DNA of 64,000 nucleotides. Origin: Rhizobium sp. Root1334. Lineage in GTDB: Bacteria; Pseudomonadota; Alphaproteobacteria; Rhizobiales; Rhizobiaceae. Shown here piece by piece: positions 25,980 through 34,668 of this stretch. Position 1 is the first letter of the stretch; each line of letters begins with the position of its first letter. Below the pieces are notes generated by a model. That model had not been told where the DNA came from. It made no database searches and saw only the letters and a program-made list of their open reading frames with translations. Made by a program: the position numbers and the translations under genes. The DNA lies in NCBI RefSeq assembly GCF_001426665.1, contig NZ_LMEY01000006.1, positions 217,055-281,054 of the forward strand, written 5' to 3'.

Positions 25980-26751
25980 CGCCTCGCTCCCGTTGTGCAA
26001 GACTTGTCAGGAACTGTTTCAAGCGCGGTGCTTGGGGGTCGTCCAGCACCGACTGTGCCGGACCTTCTTCCACGATTCGGCCGCCATCCATGAAGATGAT
26101 CCGATCAGCGACTTCGCGGGCGAACGCTATTTCGTGGGTAACAAGAACCATGGCTCTACCCTCGCCAGCCAGTTCCTTGATGACCGTCAACACCTCGCCG
26201 ACAAGTTCGGGATCGAGCGCCGAAGTCGGCTCGTCGAAGAGGAGCAACTTGGGCTGTTGCGCAAGGGCGCGCGCAATAGCGACCCGCTGCTGCTGTCCAC
26301 CGGATAACCGGTGCGGCATCTCGTCGGCTTTGTGTCCAAGCTGCACCTTTGCAAGCAGCTCATCTGCGAGTTTTGCTGCTTCGTCATGCGAAAGCCCCCG
26401 CACCTTGCGCGGTTGGAGGGCGACATTCGAACGCACGCACAAATGGGGCCAAAGATGAAAATGCTGAAATACCATTCCAATCTCTGCCCGTTGCGGCGCA
26501 AGTTCAAGATCGCTCATCCGCCTGCCATCGCTGCGACGGCCAATAACCTGCCCATCGAGTCTGACTTCTCCCTGGGTGGGCGGATCGAGATAGTTGATTG
26601 CCCTCAGGCAGGTCGATTTGCCTGACCCGCTTGGCCCAATCAGGGCAACGCGCTCGCCGCGGCGCAAGGAGAAGGACACCCCCTTGAGAACAGCAAAGTC
26701 GCCATAGGATTTACCAAGATTGACAACATCGAGAAGAATATCGGCGGCCAT
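25972..26751 (-). CDS. Polar amino acid/opine ABC transporter ATPase
   Basis: A 259-residue ATPase of the GlnQ/HisP type with Walker A GPSGSGKST, signature LSGGQQQRVAIARAL, Walker B LLLFDEPTSALDPELV and the switch His in VLVTHEIAFA. It powers the uptake system. The ATG at 26751 lies five bases after GGAGG. It follows the binding-protein gene and overlaps permease 1. Confidence 0.95.
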   Translation of the reverse strand: MAADILLDVVNLGKSYGDFAVLKGVSFSLRRGERVALIGPSGSGKSTCLRAINYLDPPTQGEVRLDGQVIGRRSDGRRMSDLELAPQRAEIGMVFQHFHLWPHLCVRSNVALQPRKVRGLSHDEAAKLADELLAKVQLGHKADEMPHRLSGGQQQRVAIARALAQQPKLLLFDEPTSALDPELVGEVLTVIKELAGEGRAMVLVTHEIAFAREVADRIIFMDGGRIVEEGPAQSVLDDPQAPRLKQFLTSLAQRERGDG

Positions 26752-26808
26752 GGCCACCTCCGTAATATTGTGGGGAGAGATGCGGCCGGTAGCCCGGCCG
26801 CGCGAGGA

Positions 26809-27690
26809 CTATTGTCCACAACTGGGTGGGACCCACTCGGCGGGGCGGTCAACGCCCACTCTGAAGCTCTCTTTCGACGGCGTGTAGTTTGCCTCAGCGA
26901 GGTTCCCATAACGCTTGCCGACAACCTTGACTTCACAGGAGGTCCATAATTTGCCAACTTCGGCGCTCAGCGCTTTGGCGAGCGTGATATTGTCTTTTGA
27001 CAGACCGAAGACATATTGACGTCCTAAACCCGTCAGCAGAGGAAAGTCTGGATCGTTGTCGGAAAACGGCAGATTGACCAAGCCCCAATCCTGGTTCTTT
27101 GAAAGGGCGTAGTCGATGACGGGCGGATCGCCGACGAGAGCCTCGATGCGACCTGCCAGAAGATCACGCAGAGCTGCATCCGAGCTGTCATAAAGTGACA
27201 GTTCCAAACCCTTTATTTTCCGCAATTCGGGGAGGAACGAGAAACCGGTCATTGAGCCGACCTTTCGGTCTTCCAGGTCTTTTAGGGTGTGCCAGCCGGC
27301 CGTTTTCTTCGATGTGATGCCGTTCTGGAAGTAACCCGTGGGATCGGTGAGCAACAATGTTTCAGCGCGCGCTTTCGTCCAGGCCACATTGCCGCCAATG
27401 ATGTCGACGCGGCCCGTTTGCACCGCTGCTATCGCACCTGACCATTCCATCGGTACGGGTTTGATGGCGAGACCGAGGCGTTCAGCGGCAAGTTGCAGGA
27501 TGTCCCCGTCATAGCCAGACAGCTTGCCATCGCGCGCCACAAGGCCAGGCATATCACCAGTGATCGCAACCGAGAGCACCCCAGGCTCTACGAGTCTATA
27601 GCCCGGATCCGTGGCACTGGCCTTACCGGCCTGAAACATGGTGGTGGCCGCCAATGCGCAGCCAAGAACGCCAGAAATGAGATATCGCAT
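26809..27690 (-). CDS. Periplasmic solute-binding protein, family 3
   Basis: A 293-residue secreted receptor (signal peptide GVLGCALAATTMFQAGKASA). Family 3 binding proteins bind polar amino acids and opines; seen here are PGVLSVAITGDMPGLVARDG, LSGYDGDILQLAAERLGLAI, and the hinge segment GNVAWTKARAETLLLTDPTG. The ligand cannot be told from sequence. Position just after the oxidase genes implies it captures the oxidase substrate. Confidence 0.9.
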   Translation of the reverse strand: MRYLISGVLGCALAATTMFQAGKASATDPGYRLVEPGVLSVAITGDMPGLVARDGKLSGYDGDILQLAAERLGLAIKPVPMEWSGAIAAVQTGRVDIIGGNVAWTKARAETLLLTDPTGYFQNGITSKKTAGWHTLKDLEDRKVGSMTGFSFLPELRKIKGLELSLYDSSDAALRDLLAGRIEALVGDPPVIDYALSKNQDWGLVNLPFSDNDPDFPLLTGLGRQYVFGLSKDNITLAKALSAEVGKLWTSCEVKVVGKRYGNLAEANYTPSKESFRVGVDRPAEWVPPSCGQ

Positions 27691-27736
27691 GTTGTTCCCT
27701 TTCTTTTTTGATGACAGTTACAGTTGCCACCCGACC

Positions 27737-28867
27737 TCAGACGTGCGTGTTCGCAGCCCTATTGAAGCGGGTGATGGAAAGGCCGTGTAGAGAAGTGGGT
27801 GAGTGGCCATCGATGCACAGCTCTGCAAGGACAGCACCAACGGCTGGGCCAAGCTGAAACCCGTGCCCGGAAAAGCCAAATGCATGAAAAAGCCCGGCCG
27901 TGTTTGGGCTGGGACCAACGACCGGCAACCCGTCGTCCATCCGGCCTTCGATACCCGTCCAGCTTCGCAGCAGAAGAACATTTGCCAGTTGTGGCACCAT
28001 GGCGATCGCCGCTGCGGCGGCATCACGCGTTACGTCCGCGATCGGCCGCGCCGACAGCGCGTCGCGATCGGCGGTGCCCAGTCCGCTGCCAAATATCACG
28101 CTTCCGTGTGCGGTTTGGCGGATATAGATGCCACCTCCACAGACACCGAGATTGGGACCGATCAGCGGTGCTATGGGTTCTGTGACGCACATATTTGGTG
28201 CCATGACCGCCTCATTGACACAGTCACCGAAAAGCGCGGCGATCGATGCGCCCCACGCCCCGGCTGTGTTGACCAACTGGCGGGCCTTGACAGGGGCCGG
28301 ATCGTTGGCGAGCGTGACTGAAAAAATATCGCCCAATACGTGGATGGCTTCGACCTGAGATTGCTCCCTGATGTCTGCGCCAAGGGCACGTGCCGCCCGA
28401 GCAAAACCGGGGGCAACCAGACGCGGATTTGCGTGTCCGTCCTCAGCACACAGGGAGGCGCCGGCATAACCTGGTCCGATATAAGGGAACCGCCGGCGGA
28501 TATCTGAGGCCCCCAGGAGTTCGGCATGAATACCGTGGTCGCGAAGGACAGTCCGATGCACCGCGAGTTCAGCCATGTCGGCATCGTTGCGTGCAAGTTT
28601 CACATGCCCGGTGACGGTGAATTCACAGTCCGAACCGATAAGGGTTTCCAGGTTGCTCCAAATCGAACGGCTGCGTCGAGCCAGGGGAAGCTCTGCAGAG
28701 TGACGCCCCTGTTGGCGGACACCACCGTAATTGACGCCGCTTGCCTGTGTTCCGCAGCGGCCGCGCTCCAAGAGGACGACCGATGCGCCTTTTATCCTGG
28801 CGTGCAGTGCGGTCGAGCATCCGGCAAGACCTCCACCGATAACAGCTATGTCAAATATCTTGGTCAT
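27737..28867 (-). CDS. FAD-dependent amine oxidoreductase subunit (DadA/opine oxidase B-like)
   Basis: A 376-residue flavoprotein with the Rossmann motif AVIGGGLAGCSTALHARIKG at the N terminus, the DAO-family segment VNYGGVRQQGRHSAELPLA, and the C-terminal FAD loop GIEGRMDDGLPVVGPSPN followed by GFSGHGFQLGPAVG. It is like the catalytic subunit of opine oxidases (OoxB/NoxB), HcnC, or D-hydroxyproline dehydrogenase beta. It likely oxidises the C-N bond of a secondary amine or D-amino acid. ATG overlaps the stop of the preceding subunit gene, so subunits are made together. Confidence 0.88.
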   Translation of the reverse strand: MTKIFDIAVIGGGLAGCSTALHARIKGASVVLLERGRCGTQASGVNYGGVRQQGRHSAELPLARRSRSIWSNLETLIGSDCEFTVTGHVKLARNDADMAELAVHRTVLRDHGIHAELLGASDIRRRFPYIGPGYAGASLCAEDGHANPRLVAPGFARAARALGADIREQSQVEAIHVLGDIFSVTLANDPAPVKARQLVNTAGAWGASIAALFGDCVNEAVMAPNMCVTEPIAPLIGPNLGVCGGGIYIRQTAHGSVIFGSGLGTADRDALSARPIADVTRDAAAAAIAMVPQLANVLLLRSWTGIEGRMDDGLPVVGPSPNTAGLFHAFGFSGHGFQLGPAVGAVLAELCIDGHSPTSLHGLSITRFNRAANTHV

Positions 28868-30240
28868 GTCGGCCCGTTCGTCAAAGTGCCAAGGGCGACC
28901 GGTTTAATCGGTGCCTGTCCGCGCAGTCGTCCGACTGCGGCGATATCAATCCCGGCTGATGCCGCAATCAGTTCCGCCGTAGCCGGACCACAAAGCCTTC
29001 CCTGGCATCGCCCCATCCCAACCCTACAGAACGCTTTGATCCGATTGATATCGCCTTCTCCGGAAGCATGGACGGCTTGCCGAACGGTGCCTGCCGTCAA
29101 GCCCTCACACCGGCACACGATGGTCTCGTCCGCGATCCCCGCAGCGATTTGGGACGGGTAAGGAAAGAGAGTGTCGAGCGCCTTTCGGAATCGCGCTGAC
29201 ATGTCGATTGCACGACGATGACGGACACTGTCGGTCTTGCAGCGATGGCCGGCGTCCTTAAGCAGCGCCGATGCCGCGAGCCTGCCGCTTTCAGCTGCAA
29301 TTTCGCTTCCGCGAATGGCAAGCCCGTCACCGGCGAGATAGACGTTCGCCCTTGAGGACCGGCCATCCGCATCGGTTGTCGGCAGCCATTGCCTTTGCTG
29401 AGCGTCAAAATGAAAATCCAATCCAAGGAGATCGGCGGTTTGCGTCTCCGCTTTGAGTCCGTAGCCGATTGCGAGAGCATCGCAGGATGCCTCGAACGTC
29501 TTATCCTTGAACAGATAGGAGAGACCCTTGACGTTGCCGGAGTCGTCGAGCGTTACTGCGAGAGGTGCCACGTCCGTACGGACAGCTACACCATGCATTC
29601 GCAGCCAGCCGAGATAATACAGGCCCCTGGCAAAGACCGAACGGCCTGCCATCAGATCTGGTAGCAAGGATAGGTCGGCAAAGGGGCGGCCTGTTTCCAG
29701 AACGGCACCAACCTTTGCGCCAGCTTTGGCGTATTGATAGGCAACCAGGTAGAGCAGCGGCCCAGTGCCGACAAACACAACGCGCCGGCCGATGAGCGAC
29801 GCCTCGGCCTTCAAGGCGATTTGCGCACCACCAAGGCTGAATACGCCAGGGGCGGTCCAACCTTTGGTCGGAACAATCCGGTCCATGGCGCCCGTGGCGA
29901 TAATCAGGCGAGACCATCGCTGGACATCCGGCTGACCGTGCCTGAGGAGATAGAGCTTACTTTGTTCGGCGCTCCACACCACTGTTTCAGGCCGGTAATC
30001 GATAGCAGGCTGGAGGGCTGCGAAATCACTCCGAAACTGCCGTGCCCGGCGCGCGTCAAATCCGTAGAGGGCTTTGTCATCCCGTGAGAGTTCGAATTGA
30101 GGACGGCGGAATATCTGTCCGCCCGCTTCACGCGCCTCGTCGATAACGACTGGTTTCACACCGGCTGCGACCAACACCTTTGCCGCATTCATGCCAGCTG
30201 GCCCGGCACCTATCACAACGATCGGATCTTGCGCGCTCAT
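28864..30240 (-). CDS. FAD/NAD-dependent dehydrogenase large subunit (opine oxidase A/HcnB-like)
   Basis: A 458-residue flavoprotein with VIGAGPAGMNAAKVLVAAG at the N terminus, a second nucleotide fold near FVGTGPLLYLVAYQYAKAGA, and a C-terminal BFD-type Cys cluster (VCRCEGLT, later GMGRCQGRLCG) that should hold a 2Fe-2S cluster. This layout is that of OoxA/NoxA, HcnB and the alpha subunit of D-hydroxyproline dehydrogenase. It passes electrons from the catalytic flavin to the respiratory chain. The ATG at 30240 overlaps the stop of the small ferredoxin subunit gene. Confidence 0.9.
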   Translation of the reverse strand: MSAQDPIVVIGAGPAGMNAAKVLVAAGVKPVVIDEAREAGGQIFRRPQFELSRDDKALYGFDARRARQFRSDFAALQPAIDYRPETVVWSAEQSKLYLLRHGQPDVQRWSRLIIATGAMDRIVPTKGWTAPGVFSLGGAQIALKAEASLIGRRVVFVGTGPLLYLVAYQYAKAGAKVGAVLETGRPFADLSLLPDLMAGRSVFARGLYYLGWLRMHGVAVRTDVAPLAVTLDDSGNVKGLSYLFKDKTFEASCDALAIGYGLKAETQTADLLGLDFHFDAQQRQWLPTTDADGRSSRANVYLAGDGLAIRGSEIAAESGRLAASALLKDAGHRCKTDSVRHRRAIDMSARFRKALDTLFPYPSQIAAGIADETIVCRCEGLTAGTVRQAVHASGEGDINRIKAFCRVGMGRCQGRLCGPATAELIAASAGIDIAAVGRLRGQAPIKPVALGTLTNGPT

Positions 30241-30542
30241 CGAGCCGTTCCCGGTATGGTCGAGAGCTGCATGCCCGGCTCGACGAGCGCTGTGCATGCA
30301 CGAAGACGCTCGCCGTTACTGCGCCACAGCCAACAATCCTGACAGGCACCCATCAGACAGAAGCCTTCGCGCGGCGCGGCGTTTAACTCAAAGTTGTGAA
30401 CACCGCTGCGCATCATTCGAAGCGCGGTCAGAACGGTTTCGCCCGTCCGCGCTGACACTGCGTAGCCGTCAACGGTGAACTGCGCTGAAGCGCCATTGCC
30501 TGCGGGCAGCCTGTTTGGTGCCAAACTTCGCCAAGCGATCAT
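30237..30542 (-). CDS. 2Fe-2S ferredoxin-like small subunit (HcnA-like)
   Basis: A 101-residue protein with the plant-type 2Fe-2S pattern: GFCLMGACQDCW, with the fourth Cys in RLRACTA. The family is the third subunit of HcnABC-like and D-hydroxyproline dehydrogenase complexes. It is the first gene of the minus-strand operon, starting 29 bp after the -35-like box of a divergent promoter that carries the TCCATATTATGGA palindrome. Confidence 0.9.
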   Translation of the reverse strand: MIAWRSLAPNRLPAGNGASAQFTVDGYAVSARTGETVLTALRMMRSGVHNFELNAAPREGFCLMGACQDCWLWRSNGERLRACTALVEPGMQLSTIPGTAR

Positions 30543-30570
30543 GTTTTCGTCCTCGCTTTCCAGTTTCGTA

Positions 30571-30604
30571 TTGACAGGCTATTGGTCCATATTATGGATG
30601 TCAA
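30571..30604. promoter_or_regulatory. Back-to-back promoters around palindromic operator TCCATATTATGGA
   Basis: A consensus -35 TTGACA faces right at 30571-30576 and another faces left at 30604-30599. The palindrome TCCATATTATGGA (30586-30598) lies between them and overlaps the rightward -10 region. A bound protein would control both the oxidase/transport operon and the mmgE gene. The same motif recurs at 38117-38129. Confidence 0.65.
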
Positions 30605-30653
30605 TTAGACTTTAAATCCAAATAGCAAGATTCTAACGAGGGATGCTCGAAAC

Positions 30654-32024
30654 ATGAATACAACCCCAAAGAGTATGCAAGGAGAGACGAAGGCACCGTT
30701 CGTATTGTCAGAGCTCGCCGCTTTTTGCCACAGCATGGCCTTGGCTCCCGAAAGCGCGCATGCGGCGGCGAGAAGAACCCTTCTTGACACAATAGGCGTT
30801 GCCGCGGCCGGCGCGGAGACCGTCGGCGGATTGGCATCAAGACGCGCGGCCGTGGAGATCTGGGGACGGGGCGGGTCGGCGATCTGGTTTTCTCAATCTG
30901 TCACGACGCCGGCTGGTGCGGCATTTGCGAACTCAACGTTTGCTGCAGCTCTTGACCTGGACGACGGACACCGGGCCGCGTCAGGGCACCCCGCGGCCGC
31001 CATTGTGCCGGCTGTCATCGCAGCCGCAGAGCAGTTGGGCTCAAGCACGGATCGAATTCTGACCGCCCTTGTGCTGGGCTATGAGGTTGCGGTTCGTATC
31101 TCCTCGGCAAGAGATTTTAGCCGGCTTCGGACGACGGATAGCGGGCTTTGGTGCGGGTACGGCGTGGCAGCCGCGACGGCATGGCTTGCCGGACTTGGCG
31201 CGCCAGCGATGGCGCATGCGATGGCGATCGCCGGACAAACGGCGACATCTCAGGCAGGGACGGGTTGGACCCGCCTTGGACACTCGGTCAAAGAGGGAAT
31301 TCCCTGGGCGACTGCCAATGGGTTGCAATCAGTATCTCTTGCTGCTTCAGGTCACTATGGCCCGCTGGATTTGTTGGATAATCCAAGCGTTTACAACCGG
31401 GAACGGTTGCTTGGAGGTTTCGGGCGGAAATGGGTGATTGAGGATGCCTACTTTAAAATCTACAGCTGCTGCCGTTGGGCTCACGCCGCAATCGACGGCA
31501 GTCTGGCGTTGGCAGCAGATATGTGCATGGCTCCTGACGACATCGATGAGATTCTGGTGGAGACCTTTGATCGCGCGTTGACGCTCCCAAACCAGTTTGA
31601 TCCGCAGTCGAGTGAAGCAGCCCAGTATAGCGTCCCGTTCTGCCTTGCGCTTGCCCTCGTCAAGGGCCCCACGGCACTACTTCCACTCAAGCCGGAATCA
31701 CTGGGCGACGCTTCCGTCGTTTCTCTTGCCCGCCGGGTGAAAATGGTGCGTGCACGCGATTACCTTGACGCATTTCCCAAGTCCACACCCTCCAAGGTCA
31801 CAATTTCCGCGGGAGGGCGACGCAAAACCATCGAAGTGCTGGCACCAAAGGGGGAGCCGCAGAACCCGTTGACATCTGACGAGTTGCAACAGAAGTTTCT
31901 AACGCTGACCGCTGAGCTCTCGCTGAACCCGCCCCAGGTTCAGGCATTGCAACGAGCTGCGTCTGGTCTTGGCATTGAACAGACATCAACAGAGCTGTTC
32001 AGAGCACTGAGGTGCGTGCCATGA
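30654..32024 (+). CDS. MmgE/PrpD family protein
   Basis: A 456-residue protein of the family that includes 2-methylcitrate dehydratase, cis-aconitate decarboxylase and iminodisuccinate epimerase. Visible are ARRTLLDTIGVAAAGAE, the DLDDGHRAASGHPAAAIVPA block that shapes the active site, GYEVAVRI and KIYSCCRWAHAAID. In this setting an epimerase or dehydratase acting on an amino-dicarboxylate-like intermediate is more plausible than 2-methylcitrate dehydration, since no prpB/prpC lie nearby. That is inference. Confidence 0.88.
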   Translation: MNTTPKSMQGETKAPFVLSELAAFCHSMALAPESAHAAARRTLLDTIGVAAAGAETVGGLASRRAAVEIWGRGGSAIWFSQSVTTPAGAAFANSTFAAALDLDDGHRAASGHPAAAIVPAVIAAAEQLGSSTDRILTALVLGYEVAVRISSARDFSRLRTTDSGLWCGYGVAAATAWLAGLGAPAMAHAMAIAGQTATSQAGTGWTRLGHSVKEGIPWATANGLQSVSLAASGHYGPLDLLDNPSVYNRERLLGGFGRKWVIEDAYFKIYSCCRWAHAAIDGSLALAADMCMAPDDIDEILVETFDRALTLPNQFDPQSSEAAQYSVPFCLALALVKGPTALLPLKPESLGDASVVSLARRVKMVRARDYLDAFPKSTPSKVTISAGGRRKTIEVLAPKGEPQNPLTSDELQQKFLTLTAELSLNPPQVQALQRAASGLGIEQTSTELFRALRCVP

Positions 32025-32085
32025 CCGTTTACAATACCATCCGGTCGTATAAGGAATCCCCCTGAGGCATGAAACGGGGACAAGC

Positions 32086-32916
32086 ATGGACAAGGACGAG
32101 ACTGCGCCAACCGGAACTCAGCTACTCGATAGGGCAGTCGCGATCCTAAGGTTGCTTGGCGAGGTTGGCCAGGCTGGCGCTACAATGGCTGCCATTGGGG
32201 AAGCCATGGATTTGAAGCAACCGACCGTGCATCGGATCGTCAGCTCGCTCGAGCGGCATGGGTTCGTCGACCGCGAGCGGGAAACCAAGCGGTACAGGCT
32301 CGGGCTGGCGCTCTTTGCCATGGGAGCGGCAGCCGCCGATGGGACGGGTCTACGTCAGATTTCCAGGCCGGCATTGCTGCGGCTTGCGGCAATGACGGGC
32401 GATTCCGTGTTTCTGATGGCGCGCGCTGGGTTCAACACCGTTTGTGTGGATCGCCAGCAAGGAACGTATATAATTGACAGTCTCACAGGCCATATTGGCG
32501 GACAAATTCCAATGGGCGTCGGACCGGCAAGCCAAGCAATTCTGGCCTTTCTTCCAAACTCAGAAGTCGATGTCATTTTGGCGACAAACGCACCTCTTTA
32601 CAAGTCGTTTGGGGGCCTCTCCCCCAACCGGATCAGGGACAGCCTTGCGCGCATTAGGACAGATGGCTACGCACTCGACGAAGGCGATCTGGTCGCAGGC
32701 ATTTCGGCCATTGCCGTTCCCATCCTCCCACCGGCGCGCGACGCAATTGCTGCGATCGCGATCAACCTGACGAGCGCGCGCCTTTCGGCGGAGCGAATTC
32801 CTGAGCTATTCAGGCTGCTGAAAAAGGAGGTGGGCGAAATCGAGACCCAGCTCAATCCTCTCGAAGAACAGCGCCTTGGTACTGCGGCTGCGGCTATGGT
32901 ACCGCCACGTCGGTGA
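32086..32916 (+). CDS. IclR family transcriptional regulator
   Basis: A 276-residue regulator: N-terminal winged helix (TQLLDRAVAILRLLGEVGQA, then EAMDLKQPTVHRIVSSLERH, about residues 30-60) and a C-terminal ligand-binding GAF-like domain (SVFLMARAGFNTVCVDRQQG, PMGVGPASQAILAF). It lies 61 bp after mmgE and probably shares its transcript. It is the only dedicated regulator in the catabolic block, so it is the likely reader of the palindromes at 30.59 and 38.12 kb. The effector is unknown. Confidence 0.9.
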   Translation: MDKDETAPTGTQLLDRAVAILRLLGEVGQAGATMAAIGEAMDLKQPTVHRIVSSLERHGFVDRERETKRYRLGLALFAMGAAAADGTGLRQISRPALLRLAAMTGDSVFLMARAGFNTVCVDRQQGTYIIDSLTGHIGGQIPMGVGPASQAILAFLPNSEVDVILATNAPLYKSFGGLSPNRIRDSLARIRTDGYALDEGDLVAGISAIAVPILPPARDAIAAIAINLTSARLSAERIPELFRLLKKEVGEIETQLNPLEEQRLGTAAAAMVPPRR

Positions 32917-32927
32917 GGAGCGGCTCC

Positions 32928-33794
32928 CTATGCCAGCGATGAAAGGACAAATGTCGGTTCTGCGCCGTGAATTTGGTAGAGCTGTTCGAGCCGCTGCCAC
33001 CTCACCGCACCCCCGTTTGCTACACAATCCTGGTGCATCCCGGTCACTATCAGGGCTGAATCGATGCCCATCCGATTCGCACCGAGAATATCCGTGGCAA
33101 GACTGTCTCCAACAGCAAGGACCTCTTGAACCGGCACATCCAGAACTTTCATTGCCTGGATATATGCCGAAGAGAAGGGTTTCCCGTAGCGAATTACGTG
33201 CCCGCCATGCGCCTCGTATTGTAGCGCCACCGTTCCGGCACAAAGCACTTTTTGAGCACCTATGTAGACCTCGAGGTCTGGATTGGCACAGATCATAGGC
33301 AGTTCGCACGTCTGACCGCTTACGAGAGGGTTGGGATCTATACTGAAGGCGCCGTCCTGCGGGCTCCCTGTCGCAAGAATAAAATCAGCCTCGGACAGGG
33401 TAAAAGCCTGTTCAATGGCCAAGCCTTTGAGGAGGCAGGAGAGCTCTGCGGGTCCTACATGGAAGAAGCGGCGGCCATTTAATCCCTCCATAGGTGGGTT
33501 AGGACCGGCGAAGGCTTCGTAGACCATTTCGCCGGATGTGATCAGGCCATGGTAGAGATTGCGACCGATGCCCATGGACGCCAGCCGAACGGCAACACTG
33601 TGCGACCGCCTCGGAGAATTGGAGAGAAGGCAGGTTCGAATGCCCCTCGCGCGCAGATGGGCGAGAACCTCGAGAGCGCGAGGATAGGCGGTCACCCCGT
33701 CGTGCAGCACGCCAAAAAGGTCAAGAATAACGCCGCGATATGAACCGACAACGCCCATGAGGCTCGTTGCAGCCTGTGAAGATGGATTCGACAT
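32928..33794 (-). CDS. HAD superfamily class IIA phosphatase-like protein
   Basis: A 288-residue NagD-like protein. The first HAD motif is VILDLFGVLHDG: the nucleophile Asp is present but the usual second Asp is Phe, as in the TIGR01459 subgroup (DxWGVLHDG). The second motif is CLLSNSPRRS and the fourth VLAVGDSLATDILGANRMGI. It may dephosphorylate a small sugar or keto-acid phosphate. It is followed upstream on the same strand by the DMT permease and racemase-like genes, with 4 bp spacing. Confidence 0.85.
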   Translation of the reverse strand: MSNPSSQAATSLMGVVGSYRGVILDLFGVLHDGVTAYPRALEVLAHLRARGIRTCLLSNSPRRSHSVAVRLASMGIGRNLYHGLITSGEMVYEAFAGPNPPMEGLNGRRFFHVGPAELSCLLKGLAIEQAFTLSEADFILATGSPQDGAFSIDPNPLVSGQTCELPMICANPDLEVYIGAQKVLCAGTVALQYEAHGGHVIRYGKPFSSAYIQAMKVLDVPVQEVLAVGDSLATDILGANRMGIDSALIVTGMHQDCVANGGAVRWQRLEQLYQIHGAEPTFVLSSLA

Positions 33795-33798
33795 CGAT

Positions 33799-34668
33799 CT
33801 ACTCCTTTCGGTTTTCCCGGCGCGCTGATGAAGCGAGCATAAAAGCGAGATGGACGAGGACGGCGATCAAGATAACCCCGCCGCCGGCGATCGTTTGGAA
33901 TGCAGGCCGCTGGTCAAACGCAAGCCACACCCAAAGGCCTGCGAGCGGCACTTCGACGAGTGACAACATTGCGCTTTCGGCTGGAGCGAGCAGCCGTGAA
34001 CCCTGCGCATAAAAAAGCAGTCCAAACGTCATCTGGAATAAGGCAAAACTCGCGAGGATCGCCGCCTCCACGACGGTGACCGCCAGGGCATTGGTGAAAC
34101 TCACCGAAACCGCCGTGACGAGTATATTGGAGAGCGCCACCACACCCAGGACGGAAGGAATAGCCGATTGACGGAAGGCCACTGTCATCATTGCCATGAA
34201 AGCTGTCATCAACAACGCTAATCCATCACCCAACATTCCGGTGCTGGAGGAGGCGGAACCGGCAAAAATGACGACCGTGCCGAAACTGAGAAGGCAGCAA
34301 AGCGCAAACGTGAGGCGATCGACCGGCTCGCGAATGAACAGGGCGGCGGCGGCGACAGTCAACAAGGGAAGCGCACCGTGGATAGCTGCAACATTGGCAA
34401 CGGATGTTAGATCAAGCGCCGGGATGAAGAGGATTGTTGCACCTGAAGAAAAGAAAATCGCCAGAAGGCCTGCTCGATCAAACCGGAATGCCACGCCGAT
34501 GTCGCGGTGGAGGCTGATCAAAAGCAGTGTGAAAACAGCCGCGAAAAGACTGCGCCAAAACAGGATCGTCCAGACGTCGGAATGGAGCAGACCCATGAAC
34601 AGGCCCGCCGTGCTGAACATGCAGGCTGACGTCAGGATTTGGATGCGGGCTGAGCGACATCCCTTCAT
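33799..34668 (-). CDS. DMT superfamily (EamA) transporter
   Basis: A 289-residue protein with two EamA repeats and about ten membrane segments (for example TSACMFSTAGLFMGLLHSD, FTLLLISLHRD, AGLLAIFFSSGATILFIPAL). DMT permeases usually export amino acids or metabolites, and may import. Its ATG overlaps the stop of the racemase-like gene, so both are co-translated. Confidence 0.85.
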   Translation of the reverse strand: MKGCRSARIQILTSACMFSTAGLFMGLLHSDVWTILFWRSLFAAVFTLLLISLHRDIGVAFRFDRAGLLAIFFSSGATILFIPALDLTSVANVAAIHGALPLLTVAAAALFIREPVDRLTFALCCLLSFGTVVIFAGSASSSTGMLGDGLALLMTAFMAMMTVAFRQSAIPSVLGVVALSNILVTAVSVSFTNALAVTVVEAAILASFALFQMTFGLLFYAQGSRLLAPAESAMLSLVEVPLAGLWVWLAFDQRPAFQTIAGGGVILIAVLVHLAFMLASSARRENRKE